From Prostheceraeus crozeri (taxonomy: Eukaryota > Platyhelminthes > Polycladida > Euryleptidae): a stretch of DNA of 64,000 nucleotides. Position 1 is the first letter of the stretch, and every line of letters begins with the position of its first letter. The notes beneath the pieces are model-generated. The model made no database searches. It had not been told where the DNA came from and saw only the letters and a program-made list of their open reading frames with translations. The stretch covers positions 171,525 through 235,524 of the forward strand of contig CAJQUW010008587.1 in assembly GCA_907163375.1 (NCBI GenBank), given 5' to 3'. Positions 1-10,710 of the stretch are shown piece by piece. Position numbers and translations under genes: made by a program.

Positions 1-275
1 GTAATTGGTCTTGAAATGTTAGTATGAATATCCTTCACATCCTAGATTGAAAAGTATCCGCCCCCAATTTTTTTAAATCTGCAGTATAATCGATATTGGT
101 TATTTTATAGTATCGATTTTGAAAAATCAATAAAGTCGATTTTCTCGAAAATGGCTCGATGAAATATTTTTTGATTTTTTTAGTTCTACTTCTATTCCTC
201 TTCCTTCCATCATTAGACAAACAGATTTGACCCCCAATTTTTTCGACCTTTTTCGCTTCTCAGCACCACCGTGAC
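1..275. other. Left edge, no gene seen
   Basis: AT-rich sequence with runs of T and A. The short open frames have no recognisable domain or start context. Nothing is assigned here. The left arm of a long inverted repeat begins near 276. Confidence 0.5.
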
Positions 276-510
276 CGATGTTATGGTTTCAGATAAACAA
301 ACAAGACTTTCCTGATCACAAAATAAAATTCACAGAATATGTTATCTGTACAGTATATTTTGATAAGTAAGACGAAAATTCAGCTGAGAATTGTGAATTG
401 AGATAGACAAGTCTTTCTTTTTCTTCAATTCGATTTAAGGGCCACTTAGCACCATTAGTATTTGTTAAATGACCTGACAAAAAAAATAGAGAAAAGTGAT
501 TACCATAGAA
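276..510 (+). repeat. Left arm of ~235-bp inverted repeat
   Basis: This stretch is close to the exact reverse complement of 4893-5112. Shared blocks include the words around gtttcagataaacaaacaag, the block with the aagggccacttagcacc core, and gacctgacaaa. A few small length differences occur, for example in the A run near 480. Similarity stops outward near 276 and inward near 510. The two arms enclose the LINE at about 1.1-4.87 kb. Terminal inverted repeats are not part of LINE structure, so the arms probably belong to an older fold-back or DNA element that received the LINE, or to an inverted duplication. Confidence 0.85.
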
Positions 511-1109
511 AGCATGTGAAATACATGCTCGTGCATGTGAGTACACGAAATAGGAAATCTCTATAACTGTCTAACTCGTGTTTGGCATCGATAGTTGATT
601 TCAGTTTATTTATATAAAATGCCTCACGAAATCAAAGATTGGTGGAATCTTTATCAATGGATAGAATCTTTACTATATGTGTTTATTTTTTTATGTATGC
701 TTTTTGTATTTATCAACCAATGACTTGTTGTTAGTCAGATGCTCTCGAAAGCGCATTTGTAAATATAATTTGTAAAATAATTTGTAATTTCTCACGTGCT
801 GCCGCTATAGTTGTTTATGTTCTATGGGACACTTCTGGTAACGTGTCCGTGAACGGTCGGTCTGCGCGCTCTCTGTTGTCAGTTACTGTCCTTGTGGTTA
901 TCTTCGGTTTCTGTGGATCAATTTTCCTGAAATTTTCGCCTGTGTACTCATCGTTCTGTGCTTCTCATCGCTGTGCTGTTGGCCTTCATCGTCTACATCT
1001 GGAATTATCCCTACGTGCACCGTTCTTTCTAGATTCCTATACCGATAGAGTATTGTTCATCGGTCTCTTTCCGTTGTGACTCTGTAACATTGAATTCTGA
1101 CGTCACTAA
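511..1109. other. Sequence between left arm and LINE body
   Basis: No supported gene. This could be the 5' untranslated region of the LINE or interior sequence of the surrounding inverted-repeat element. I could not place the 5' end of the LINE because no target duplication was found. Confidence 0.35.
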
Positions 1110-1276
1110 TTGGTGTCCTTGCATCAACATAGCTGTTGAAGATCGAGTTAAGTAAACCTATTGAATCGCTTTTTCGACGTTGATTCAGTGGTCGAGTTGA
1201 TTAAGGTGCTAATTTGTCGGCAATCCAATCTTGTATCATTTTGGCCTTGGTTCAAATCTTGCCACCTTTCCGAACT

Positions 1277-2053
1277 ATGGATTCGCCATCAAACGTTAGA
1301 GATAAAGCGACTGATAAAGCGACTGGTAAAGATAAGCCGACGACCTTACGTAGCACACGTGCAGGATCTATTTCTGCTGCACATTTCTCAGAATTAAAAA
1401 CTCTAATTGAGGAATCTCGTGTTTCTGTGATAACAACAATTCGAACGGACTTGAGGGAAATGGAAAATGCCTTGTCGGCCCGCATTGTGGCAATTGAAAA
1501 TTCTATCGAAAATATACGTACAAATCATAGTCAGCTTACTTTGGAGGTTGACATGATTAAGCAGGAGATGACAAAAGTACAGAATGACATGTTGAAAAGC
1601 GTTGACTTTTGTATGGAAGAATTTCAAGGACGATTATCGAGGATGAATAATCTGATATTACGTGGAATTCCGGAACAGTGTACAGGTTCTGTTGATGAAC
1701 GAACCAAGTTCGATTTGTCTCAAGTTGAACATATTTTTGATGAGCTCGAAGTTTCCAACGCTGGGGTATCTTTGTGCAGGAGGGTTGGTAAACCTCGAAG
1801 CAATGGACCTCGGTTATTGAAGATTAGTGTGAAAGACTTAAGCAAGAAGAATGAAATCATGAAAGTGTCAAAAAACCTTCGCAGTTCTTCAGACTTTAAT
1901 AGAGTATTTATAAACCAAGATCTAACGCCTACTGAGCAAGAACGAAACAGGGTTTTGCGACTTCAGCTGAAGACACGTCGTCAAAATAATGAAGATGTGG
2001 TCATCTACCAAGGAAAGATAGTGAAACGGTCCGACCTACAAAATTTTCGGTAA
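1277..2053 (+). CDS. LINE ORF1 protein (coiled coil + RRM-like)
   Basis: An open frame of 258 residues starts at the first ATG of the frame (MDSPSNVRDK). The N-terminus is basic and rich in Ser/Thr/Lys. Residues about 45-110 have heptad-like spacing of Leu, Ile and Val, as in a coiled coil. The C-terminal half carries the pattern NNLILRGIPE, then a LCRRVGKP segment and a basic tail ending in IVKRSDLQNF. That layout matches the RNA-binding ORF1 proteins of L2/CR1-type LINEs, which coat the element RNA. Its stop at 2051-2053 abuts the ORF2 frame. The open frame continues upstream of 1277 without an ATG. Confidence 0.75.
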   Translation: MDSPSNVRDKATDKATGKDKPTTLRSTRAGSISAAHFSELKTLIEESRVSVITTIRTDLREMENALSARIVAIENSIENIRTNHSQLTLEVDMIKQEMTKVQNDMLKSVDFCMEEFQGRLSRMNNLILRGIPEQCTGSVDERTKFDLSQVEHIFDELEVSNAGVSLCRRVGKPRSNGPRLLKISVKDLSKKNEIMKVSKNLRSSSDFNRVFINQDLTPTEQERNRVLRLQLKTRRQNNEDVVIYQGKIVKRSDLQNFR

Positions 2054-4671
2054 CAGCTTTTAGTAATAGTATTGACAATATTTCAATATTTCTATTCAAC
2101 TCTCGTTCCCTTCTGCCAAAATTTGAAGAATTGTGTTCCACAGTCAGTACTTTCAATCCTGGACTTGTAATGGTGACTGAGTCATGGCTAACTGATTTGA
2201 TGAGTGACCAACTTTTCAACATCCCAAATTACCGATTCTATCGTCAAGATCGTAGAAATCGTAAGGGAGGCGGCGTATGTTTATGGGTGAAAGATTGCAT
2301 ACACTCAAATTTGCATATTCCTGTCTTCAGCCCTCCATTATCCTGTGAAGTTTTATTTGTGAAACTGCAGTTTTCTTTTCATAAAGTTATTTGCTGTGTC
2401 GCCTATATCCCACCGAGTCTGTGCAGAGACGAGCAACGAAAGATATCTGATAGCATCTGCAATGAATTAGACTATGTCATGACTGTAGAATCTGACTTTA
2501 ACGTTATCGTCGCCGATGATTTCAACGATTTTCCATGTGCCATTTTTGAGGAAGAAATGGCTTTAAAGGATAAGGTCAATACCCCAACCCGTGCTAATTC
2601 AATTTTGGATAGAATATTCATCGATGCAAAATTGTGTGATTTTTTCGAGGAGTTTGCTGAGGTAGGTCCTCCGATAAGCAATTCTGACCATAATTCTATC
2701 TTTCTACGAGCATCAAAATATTCAGTTGGTGACCTGACTAAAAAATCTTTTCCTGTGTGGGACTTTCGTGAATCTCATTTAAAGAATTTTGTATCTCGAT
2801 TGGTCTCGACTGATTTCTCTGTGATTGAAGATGCTGGATCTGTGAATGATATGTGCAACCTTTTCTATCGGCGTCTTTACTATTCTATGAGCGTGATTCC
2901 GTACGAAATGGTGACTCTAATATCAAGAGATAAGCCTTGGATTACTCCACTTCTTAAACTTCTAATAAATAAGAGGTGGGAGGCCTTCAGACGTCGAGAT
3001 TGGCCACTTTTCAATCATTTCAAGGACAAAGTAAAAAGCGAAATTATCAAAGCAAAACGGGCTTGGGCAGATAAGTACAAGCAGAACATCAACGATCTTT
3101 GGAAAATTGTGAATGAGGTAAAAAGTTCCCCTGTTTCCGATCCCTTCCTACATCTTCGAAATCAGTTTTCGAGCGACAACGAGTTACTGCGCGAATTGAC
3201 CGAAGAGTTTCAGAAAAACTTTAACCATACTTCGGATGTTGAGCTCATGCCATTTACCGAGGATCATTGGGATTTTGTTATATCTGAGCAGGATGTTTTG
3301 AGGGAGCTACTTCGTCTAGATATTGGAAAAGCTTGTGGACCTGACCATATTCCAGCGAGACTTTTGAAAGTTGGTGCCGATTTCTTGTACAGACCACTAT
3401 GCATGTTATTCAATCTCTCCATACGAACAAGAACCTTTCCTGACTCCTTCAAATCTGCCATTGTACAGCCTATTCCGAAGAAATCTAGGCCAGGATTGAA
3501 GGATTTTCGTCCTATTTCACTGCTATCAATCATTGGTAAGATCTTTGAGCGTCTTGTGCTGCCTGATGTGAAAGATAAATTGGTTCAACTGTATGGTAGC
3601 AACCAACATGCATATAGACCTCATGGCTCCACTTCATCAGCTTTGGTTGAAATTCATAATCTTGTGACTATTTATTTGGACGAGGCGCAAACTATGGCTG
3701 TTCGCATTACTGCCCTGGATATTTCCAAGGCGTTCGATCGACTTCACTTCAATCGACTTGTGAACTTCCTTGGAACCTCTGGCTTTGACCACGGTCTTCT
3801 TCTGTGGTTGAAATCGTATTTGTGTAACAGATGTTTTAAAGTTCGTATCCATGGCAACTATGGTTCCTTAGTGTGCACTGATTCCGGTGTACCGCAAGGG
3901 TCTGTTTTAGGCCCCTTTCTATTTGCGGCATTTATGTCAACTATTGACTTCAAGTCGAGCACCGTACAGTGTGTTAAATACGCTGATGATGTTACAATAA
4001 TTGAGAAAATTCACTCATTATCACAGTATCCGATACAGACTGATTTAATTAAAGAAAAGTTTTTTAATGCTGGACTTATGCTAAATTTGAATAAATGTCA
4101 GGAACTGTTTGTTCAGAGATCCACTTTGCGAGTTGACCAGATGTTTCCACCTAGTTTTGCTCGAGTGTCTCGATTATGTATTCTCGGTTTTGTGTTTTCC
4201 GACTCTCTGTCTTGGCAAGATCAAGTAAGTACCATTTTGAAGAGAGCCGCGCAAAGACTTTATATAGTGCGTTGTTTAAGATCTGTGCTGAGCAAAAGGG
4301 AACTGATTACTGTATATCATGCGATTATAACTTCTCTTTTCCTGTATGCAAGTCCTACGTATGGTAATTTACCGAAACTCTTGATGGCAAAGCTTGAGAG
4401 GTTTCAGAAGAAAGCCCATCGACTAATTTGCGGAATCGATTGTTTTTGTGACGCATTTCCTCCATTAACTTCAGTTTTCAAAGAGCATGGACTTCAATTT
4501 TTAAAGGTTTGTGAGAAATGTTCAACTCATCCGCTGCATGACATGGTTCCAGTCCGACTTCCCAATACTGAACACCTTCGGGTTCCTTTCTCATCAACCG
4601 CTAGACGCTCGAACGCTTTTTTCCCATGGATTTGTGGTGTAGCAAATGGCACGAGCAACGATTTCTTGTGA
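2054..4671 (+). CDS. LINE ORF2: endonuclease and reverse transcriptase
   Basis: ORF2 provides nicking and target-primed reverse transcription. The endonuclease fold already begins before the first ATG: the frame reads NISIFLFNSRSLLPKFEEL and then the TESWL motif, so coding must start near the ORF1 stop. The usual GDFN motif reads DDFN here, and the catalytic SDH lies near 2683-2691. Reverse-transcriptase motifs follow: KACGPDHIPARLLK, RPISLLS, LDISKAFDRL (A box), SGVPQGSVLGP, and YADD at 3979-3990. The C-terminal region has a Cys-rich stretch. The lack of a nearby ATG suggests reinitiation or stop-restart after ORF1. The Gly-to-Asp change in the endonuclease core may impair it. Confidence 0.88.
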
Positions 4672-4850
4672 TTTATTTTCATCTTTATTTATTGTGGTCT
4701 CATAAATACTCTTTAACAAATTTTGTATTTCTTGTGTATTTTTGGTCTGATTTTTAATATATCGAATTGGTTATACGTTTATTTTGTGCATGTGTATATC
4801 TGACTTATAAATCGAAATGTATGATTTTCATTTACAAAATATAAACGTTT

Positions 4851-4866
4851 CTCTCTCTCTCTCTCT
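4851..4866 (+). repeat. (CT)8 tail of the LINE
   Basis: Eight CT units follow directly after the 3' untranslated region. Microsatellite-like 3' ends are a known property of several LINE clades, so I read this as the element terminus rather than an independent microsatellite. Confidence 0.7.
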
Positions 4867-4892
4867 AATCAGATTTTTAATTCGCATCACTT

Positions 4893-5112
4893 TTCTCTAT
4901 TCCCTTTGTCAGGTCATTTAACAAATACTAATGGTGCTAAGTGGCCCTTAAATCGAATTGAAGAAAAAGAAAGACTTGTCTATCTCAATTCACAATTCTC
5001 AGCTGAATTTTCGTCTTACTTATCAAAATATACTGTACAGATAACATATTCTGTGAATTTCATTTTGTGATCAGGAAAGTCTTGTTTGTTTATCTGAAAC
5101 CACAACATCGGT
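4893..5112 (-). repeat. Right arm of ~235-bp inverted repeat
   Basis: Reverse complement of 276-510 with a handful of differences. Similarity ends near acaacatcgg, after which the two flanks diverge. Just outside, a phrase containing catgacgttttcatc occurs twice between about 5114 and 5165. Confidence 0.85.
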
Positions 5113-5839
5113 GTCATGACGTTTTCATCATCTTCACAACGTCGGTTGTCATGACGTTTTCATCGCATCTTGTCTATCTTATTCGGACTATCTATCGGAT
5201 ACGAGGAATATCACATTTCTCCCTACTCTGGAAGATGTCTGCCTTAAAAGTATAATTATAATCCTAAAAATGACAAATCTCATTTTGAGTTTTCAAATTT
5301 ATGCTGGTTCATTACGCTAATGAGTGTATGAAACTCGGAAGTACATGAATCTACATAAATAAACGGAATTTTGCAATGTTTGAGGATCCGTAACATGCAA
5401 GACGGCTAGAAGTAAAACTTGAAGATTGGCGTTTTACTGATGTTGGTTGACGATCTACATATTAAAAAGAACAAGAAGCTCGTGCGAAATAGGGAAGAAA
5501 CTTGCTCTCACGCTAACTAGGAAGGTGCTCTGGAGTACATAAAGAGATTAGTGCAAGGAATACAGCTAAAATATGCGATATGAAACGTGGAAGATTTCCT
5601 GCAAAAGCAACCATTTCAATGTACATGTATATACCATAGAAATCCGACTTCTCGCTTTGTTAAAGTTAGTGAGACTTGATTGGACAGCAGCTGTCAGTTG
5701 ATGGTGATTTCAGCCGCTCGCCAAAATTCATCTATTTGTTAAGAGAACTACAAAGTACACTGATAAAGTGCTGATACATTCCAATTGTCAACCAACAGAA
5801 GCCGCCATCGTTCAATTCCCCCTTCCCCCGGCAACAGAA
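5113..5839. other. No gene seen
   Basis: Apart from the doubled catgacgttttcatc phrase at the left, nothing recognisable was found on either strand. Confidence 0.4.
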
Positions 5840-6010
5840 TCAGACTGCACAACGTCCACTGATGGACACTGCAAAGTCTTCATTTTATTGGAAAGTCTGC
5901 TGAAAAAGCACCAACACTGACTGTTTGGGCATGACTGTCTGCATCGGACATGATGGAATAATCTCTAACGTTTTATCAATCAGGTTATTGCGAAGTTCTG
6001 TGATAGAAAG
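5840..6010 (+). pseudogene. Degraded mariner-type transposase trace
   Basis: One frame reads KAPTLTVWA, a stop, then LSASDMM. This resembles the segment after the first catalytic aspartate in mariner-family transposases, where a (K)xPxxxVWxA phrase is common. No terminal repeats, other catalytic residues or open frame were found, so this is at best a short fossil. Confidence 0.25.
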
Positions 6011-7424
6011 TCGTCCCACATTATACAACATATGTAAACGATTATTGATTAAATAAAAGTCATCAGTACAAACTATGCATCAGTAGAATGAAAATGCTGT
6101 GGCAATAGACGGAAGTAATATAAGAATTTGAATATATTAATGTCAAAGCTAAATAGATATGTGCAATAAAGAGCAAAATAGTTGAGTCGACGGATGATCC
6201 TAAATTGGGCATGAGGAGTTTCTGGAGTTGACCACACATGATGGAAACAAGCTATGCAATGGTATCTGCCGTTGTCTTTGAAGCATTTCAGACGCTGCAT
6301 TGAGCTGGAGAACTTAATTGTCCGGTGATCTCTTCGCATGAATAAGGGATTGAATCCGTCGAAGCTGCTATCATTTTCAAAAACGATGCCATGACAACGA
6401 CAATCTTTCAATCTTAATTGGCTGCTTTTGATTTATTTCCACGAGAAGAGGACTGCAAAACTCCAAGGAACATACAACAAAGGCGCATTATAGCATCACA
6501 AGAGCCTCATTGTAGACGGACGAAGCTTTTCACTCAACGCAAAGATATGTTTGTGAAGCTTTTTTGCAGATAAATAAGAGCGATACGCAGTGGATTTTTC
6601 AACAGGATGTTTCATCGTGACATTATGTAGCGCCGTTTCGTGAGATATTGGACGAGCATCTACCGAGAAGATAGATTGGAAGAGGACCAATTCATTGACC
6701 TCAAAAAGTCTGAACACAATGTGACTTGGTTTTGGGCTTCCGCGGAATAAAGTTGTGATCAGCTGACAAGAGTCGTTTTTCCAGTCTCAATGTCCTTGGT
6801 AGGGGGATTGAAGAAGTTGTGACATTCTAAACCTCACGATGAGAAGTAAAAATATGTTGAGATTTGTCAACGACTTGCTTGCTTGTTTATAGTGGCATAA
6901 AGAACTAATCATGCTGATCGTCATTTTAACATAAAAAAATATCTGTCATGGAAGCATCTCTTCAAACATCAAGCTATTCCCATTCATCCAATAGTTTTCA
7001 GTTCCTTGACAAAATGTGAATTCTTGTACATGTAATAACAAACGAAAAGGCGCTTAAGTGGCTTAAAAACTATGCTTTCTTGACCATTCGATACATCTAT
7101 TCATGTTAAAATACAAAAATCCTAATGTTGTCTTCAAAAAACGAAGTCTCTATGTCTGCACTGAAAAAGATTGACAAAATCAAACTTGGAAATGATACAA
7201 TAATTCCAACAACTAACAAGGGATTAAATGTATTCAATTGAAGGATTGGTATCCAAGCTCTGCTTATAAATGATCACTTAATTCATTAATTGACGTTGTT
7301 TTTACACGGCAGCATATTAGGCAAGGAGCCTTTCTTCCATGTGGCCGAGCTGGTCTCTATCTCATTCTCATTCTTTTATGTTAACTGTTTAGCGAGAATG
7401 CAGAGTGTACCAATTTTTGAAGCC
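6011..7424. other. No gene seen
   Basis: Two minus-strand open frames (6073-6411, 6496-6717) have no recognisable domain, no splice or promoter context and low-complexity composition. They are most likely chance. Confidence 0.4.
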
Positions 7425-7502
7425 CTAGGTTTGACCCGACCAAGATTAGAACCAAGGTCTCCCGGACGCAAAGCGAGAACTCTACCACAAGGCCACAGCG
7501 CC
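7425..7502 (-). repeat. tRNA-like SINE head (remnant)
   Basis: Read on the minus strand this has an A-box-like TGGCCTTGTGGTAGAG and a B-box-like GGTTCTAATCT at the usual distance, and can fold as a rough cloverleaf. The ends do not pair like a mature tRNA acceptor and there is no terminator directly after it, so a tRNA-derived SINE is more likely than a tRNA gene. A second B-box-like phrase (GGTTCGATTCC, minus strand) lies near 7643. Confidence 0.45.
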
Positions 7503-8065
7503 TGTCTTCGTAATGTATCACTTAAACGATTGATTATCATTGCCTTTTCAGAATATGAGATTGACAGGTAAAGCGGCAACAGTTTGTAACGTGGATATCT
7601 AAAGAAAATTACAACTATAAAGTCAACTCGCTTGACCCAGGAATCGAACCGAAGTCCGCTGTGGAGACGGAAGACGGGAAGTTCTCTCATCTATAGATGT
7701 TCAATACATACTACCGCGGCAGATCTTTGTTGTCAAGTCGTAGAATCTCTTCAACAGACGTCACGAGGCGGCTGTAGCTTCTATGATTCGAATATCATAA
7801 AGAATGATTCATTCCCTTTCACTCCTACAGCAAGTCGGTTATGCAACAACACTTCCACACAGCAGTGATGTGCTATTAATGTGTCGAATATGTGACATAT
7901 TTGTGACATTTTACTTTTACTTCTATATCTTAACCACTGACTTAATGGAATTGTAATTAATGTAATAATTTTTGATTATCAGTTTCAAATACAAACTCCA
8001 CTGTTATATTACCTTTCCATTTCCTCTGTTTCTGCCATGAGGAAAAGTCAAGACCGGATATGTAG
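7503..8065. other. No gene seen
   Basis: Flank between the SINE-like remnant and the piggyBac element. It includes the isolated B-box-like phrase near 7643. No other structure was recognised. Confidence 0.4.
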
Positions 8066-8104
8066 TTAACCCTTTCACTGCTAGGTAGTTTGCTTGCAGC
8101 GCGG

Positions 8105-8124
8105 ATGACGGAAGGTTCCGTCAT
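8105..8124. repeat. Subterminal 20-bp palindrome, left piggyBac end
   Basis: atgacggaaggttccgtcat, one base off a perfect palindrome. It matches the right-end copies and is probably a transposase-binding or structural subterminal repeat. Confidence 0.7.
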
Positions 8125-8395
8125 GATGAATTTCTCTAATGCATTGTCTTCTACGCGTTGTTTCATATGTTGCAATCTAGTGAAAATTCATGCACTAGCA
8201 GCTTTTAGTGATCTTTGCACAATTATTTACACATTATATGAACATGCAGTGGTGTTCACTTAATTGTTATTTGCATGATATGCCAGTAACAAAATACGAT
8301 TCTGTTTAGCGGAGTTTGATACTTCATCAGTATTTTCATAATGCTTCATTATTTTGACATTTCTATTCCCGTGGAAAGTCTCGCTTGAAGTACCT

Positions 8396-10181
8396 TTATT
8401 TATATTTACATGTAAGTTGGCATAACCCAGTTATTTTTTTAAGTAAAACATCAATATTGGCAACAATGTTATAAATTGGTAACAAGCAGATCATAAACAC
8501 CACTGGACTAAGAATATTCATGCCAGATATTAAAACATGGATGCGCACAAAGAGGCGGGTTTTTTCACAGGATGAACAGAAAAGTCGAGTTTCCCTTCGA
8601 ATTCCTTTTGAAGAGCACACTCGGCATCTCAGAAAAGGGTTGTTTTTCTTCTGAGATGCCGGTATCTTTGATGGAAGATGATTACTCGCAGCAATATCGC
8701 CGGCCCCTATAACCGTTGGTTTCCGAGAGTATTGAGATCGTCTTCCAATGCCCGTGCTCTCAAAAAGATGAGAAACGCACGCTAATGTATACTTCAAGAA
8801 GGTGGAATTGCATCGATGCTGCTTGTAAATCGCGAAAGAATTCAATAAAAGACGTTGTGAAGGATGGATTCCGACTTTTGCAGTCCAATTCATCGATTTT
8901 CGTGTGCAGTCATATGGATGGATTTGTGCATCAGTCTCGTCCACCAGTCCCATATTTTGATTGTAGTCCGATAGAGATTGCGGTCGCTTTACAGTCACTA
9001 TTCCGCCACCTTTCTTTCTAATATTGCGATCTACGGTGGACACAACGCCCCGTGTGTCGAGAATGGCAATTTTCTTTGTCCCCGATTGCTTCTTCTCCGA
9101 AAAGCAACTGAAAAGAATACAGTCTTTACGGAAATATTTCGGATTTTCATTTATCCCAGGAAAATCTTCGCGTATCACTTGTGGCAGTCTGTTAGATCTC
9201 GTTGTTCCGCATAGGTGCGTCCGTCTTCTAACTAAAAATTGAGCCAGCTTTTCATTGATGAAAAATTTATCACAAAAAATCCTGTAATTCATATCAAATA
9301 GGTTGGATGCAAGTGAAACGACAACTTTGCCACCAAATCCAAGTTGTGAAGTATCAGAAGACAGTGTCTCAGGAATAACTAAATTCGAGGCCGTAGTGTG
9401 AACATGAAAGTTCCACATGTAACCGTGCTGGTCGACCAAGGCATATCTTGATACCGTATCGTGATCGCTTACTGGGTATAAAGTTCCGAAAGTATAAGCG
9501 ACCTTTGAAAAGTAGAAGCACTTCATCTATAGCAACATTTTCGGTTGGCATGTAGCTATTTTGAATGATGCATTTTATCTTTGCAATAAAATCCGATAAC
9601 TTATGAAGCGGATCATTTGTATCAAGTCGGTCATAATCGGTGAACCGAAGAAATCGAAGAATTATTTGGAAACGATCTCGAGAAAGACAGACTTTATTAA
9701 AAAAGAAAGGTGTCTCAATCATTTCCTCCGTCGACCAGTATGACTCAATAGACGGTTTCTTAATAGTTCCCATTACAAATACACAACGAAGAAACTTTCG
9801 CATCTCATCTGGAGTTACATCTTTCCAATTTTTGATTCGGGAATGTGGAGCCACGTTCTCAGTAGTTTCGATGGAAATGCGAGCCCGAATGTTCGTGAAT
9901 TTCGCCAAGTCTTCGAATAAATCGTCCGGGAACATGATATTGAAAAATGAAATTTCATCATTCATTTCACTAGTCTGATAGCGAGGATGAACGCCATGTA
10001 TACCATAAAATGTTTGGTCGATTTGTCTGAATGAGTCGTTGGAGGTGACCTCCGTCCATGGGAGATTTTCGAAGTTTACTTCATCTAAGAGATCAGCATT
10101 TTCATCGTACTCCAGATCACTGGAGGAATTATCAGTGTCAGTCATCATCAATTGTAATGACGAACCTGTGTACATACGCAC
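8396..10181 (-). pseudogene. piggyBac transposase, frameshifted
   Basis: Cuts and pastes DNA at TTAA by a DDD-type mechanism. The N-terminal frame (10181 down to about 9445) has an acidic start, the DDE_Tnp_1_7 segment (TPDEMRKFLRC, ESYWST) and the first catalytic block, AIDEVLLLFKGRL, followed by SKRSRYGIK. The reading then shifts by one base near 9445 into the second frame (8396-9526), which has CDKFFINEKL (second Asp), YNQNMGLVDETDAQ (third Asp region) and a Cys-rich tail starting CRVCSSKG. The tail is also disturbed after about its fourth cysteine. This copy cannot make a normal enzyme. The start could equally be the MMTDTDNSSS methionine 12 residues in. Confidence 0.85.
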
Positions 10182-10402
10182 GTATATCTATAGTTTTATC
10201 GAATAATGCAATTCCATGTGAAATGTGACAAGCTCTTTATGATATCTACAGTTTGAATTCTCTCATCGATTTGCAGAAAACTTATATCGTTAGAAAGCGG
10301 AGAACTTGATGTATGTGATGCATCTGATATCATTGGCATCACACACAGTCGATGGCTTCATACGCGGGTTTCAAAAAACGTATGTAGGAATCTTCTCATA
10401 TC

Positions 10403-10572
10403 ATGACGGAAGCTTCCGTCATTGCGCGTCACTCACAGTGACCAATTCAAAATATGATGTTTCCTTCCCAAGCAAGAAATCATATTGAATGACGGAAGCT
10501 TCCGTCAATCGCTTATTAGAGAAAATGCATCAGCATGGCAAGTGACAGAATTATGACGGAAGCTTCCGTCAT
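10403..10572. repeat. Three subterminal palindromes, right piggyBac end
   Basis: The palindrome atgacggaagcttccgtcat is exact at 10403-10422 and 10553-10572 and has one changed end base at 10489-10508. Spacings are 86 and 64 bp. There are three copies on this side and one on the other, an asymmetry known for piggyBac ends in general. Confidence 0.75.
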
Positions 10573-10629
10573 TAGCGTTGAAAAGGTTAAAACTTGGTTT
10601 GTTTCACTGCGACGCAAAAAATAATATTT

Positions 10630-10710
10630 TAGGAAAAATTTCAATCTATTGACTTTGAATTTGTATTTTAATCATTGATGATTAACCAAGGTCAATAGAT
10701 TGAAAATTTT
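10630..10710. repeat. Imperfect hairpin just outside the piggyBac
   Basis: gaaaaatttcaatctattga at the left is mirrored by tcaatagattgaaaattttt at the right, with about 32 bp between arms. It may be a small MITE remnant. Confidence 0.5.

Larger units (their letters stand above)
1110..4866 (+). mobile_element. Two-ORF non-LTR retrotransposon (LINE, CR1/L2-like group)
   Basis: The element contains an RRM-like ORF1, an ORF2 with apurinic-type endonuclease followed by reverse transcriptase, a short 3' untranslated region and a terminal (CT)8 run at 4851-4866. Ending in a short tandem repeat rather than poly(A) is typical of CR1/L2-related clades. Both ORFs are long and open, so the copy is fairly young. 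The 5' boundary is approximate. The 3' boundary is the CT run, after which the right arm of the outer inverted repeat begins at about 4893. Confidence 0.85.
8070..10586 (-). mobile_element. piggyBac-family DNA transposon, broken, TTAA-flanked
   Basis: TTAA target duplications sit at 8066-8069 and 10587-10590. The ends read CCCTTTCACTGCTA at the left and, in reverse complement, CCTTTTCAACGCTA at the right: imperfect inverted repeats starting with the CC(C)T usual for piggyBac. The 20-bp palindrome atgacggaagcttccgtcat, or close variants, occurs once near the left end and three times near the right end. The transposase is on the minus strand. Length is 2517 bp, within the normal range of the superfamily. 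Confidence 0.9.

Noticed and set aside
7425-7502. A tRNA gene on the minus strand
   Set aside because: Only A- and B-box-like parts fit; the acceptor stem and a T-run terminator are missing, so a SINE remnant is more likely.
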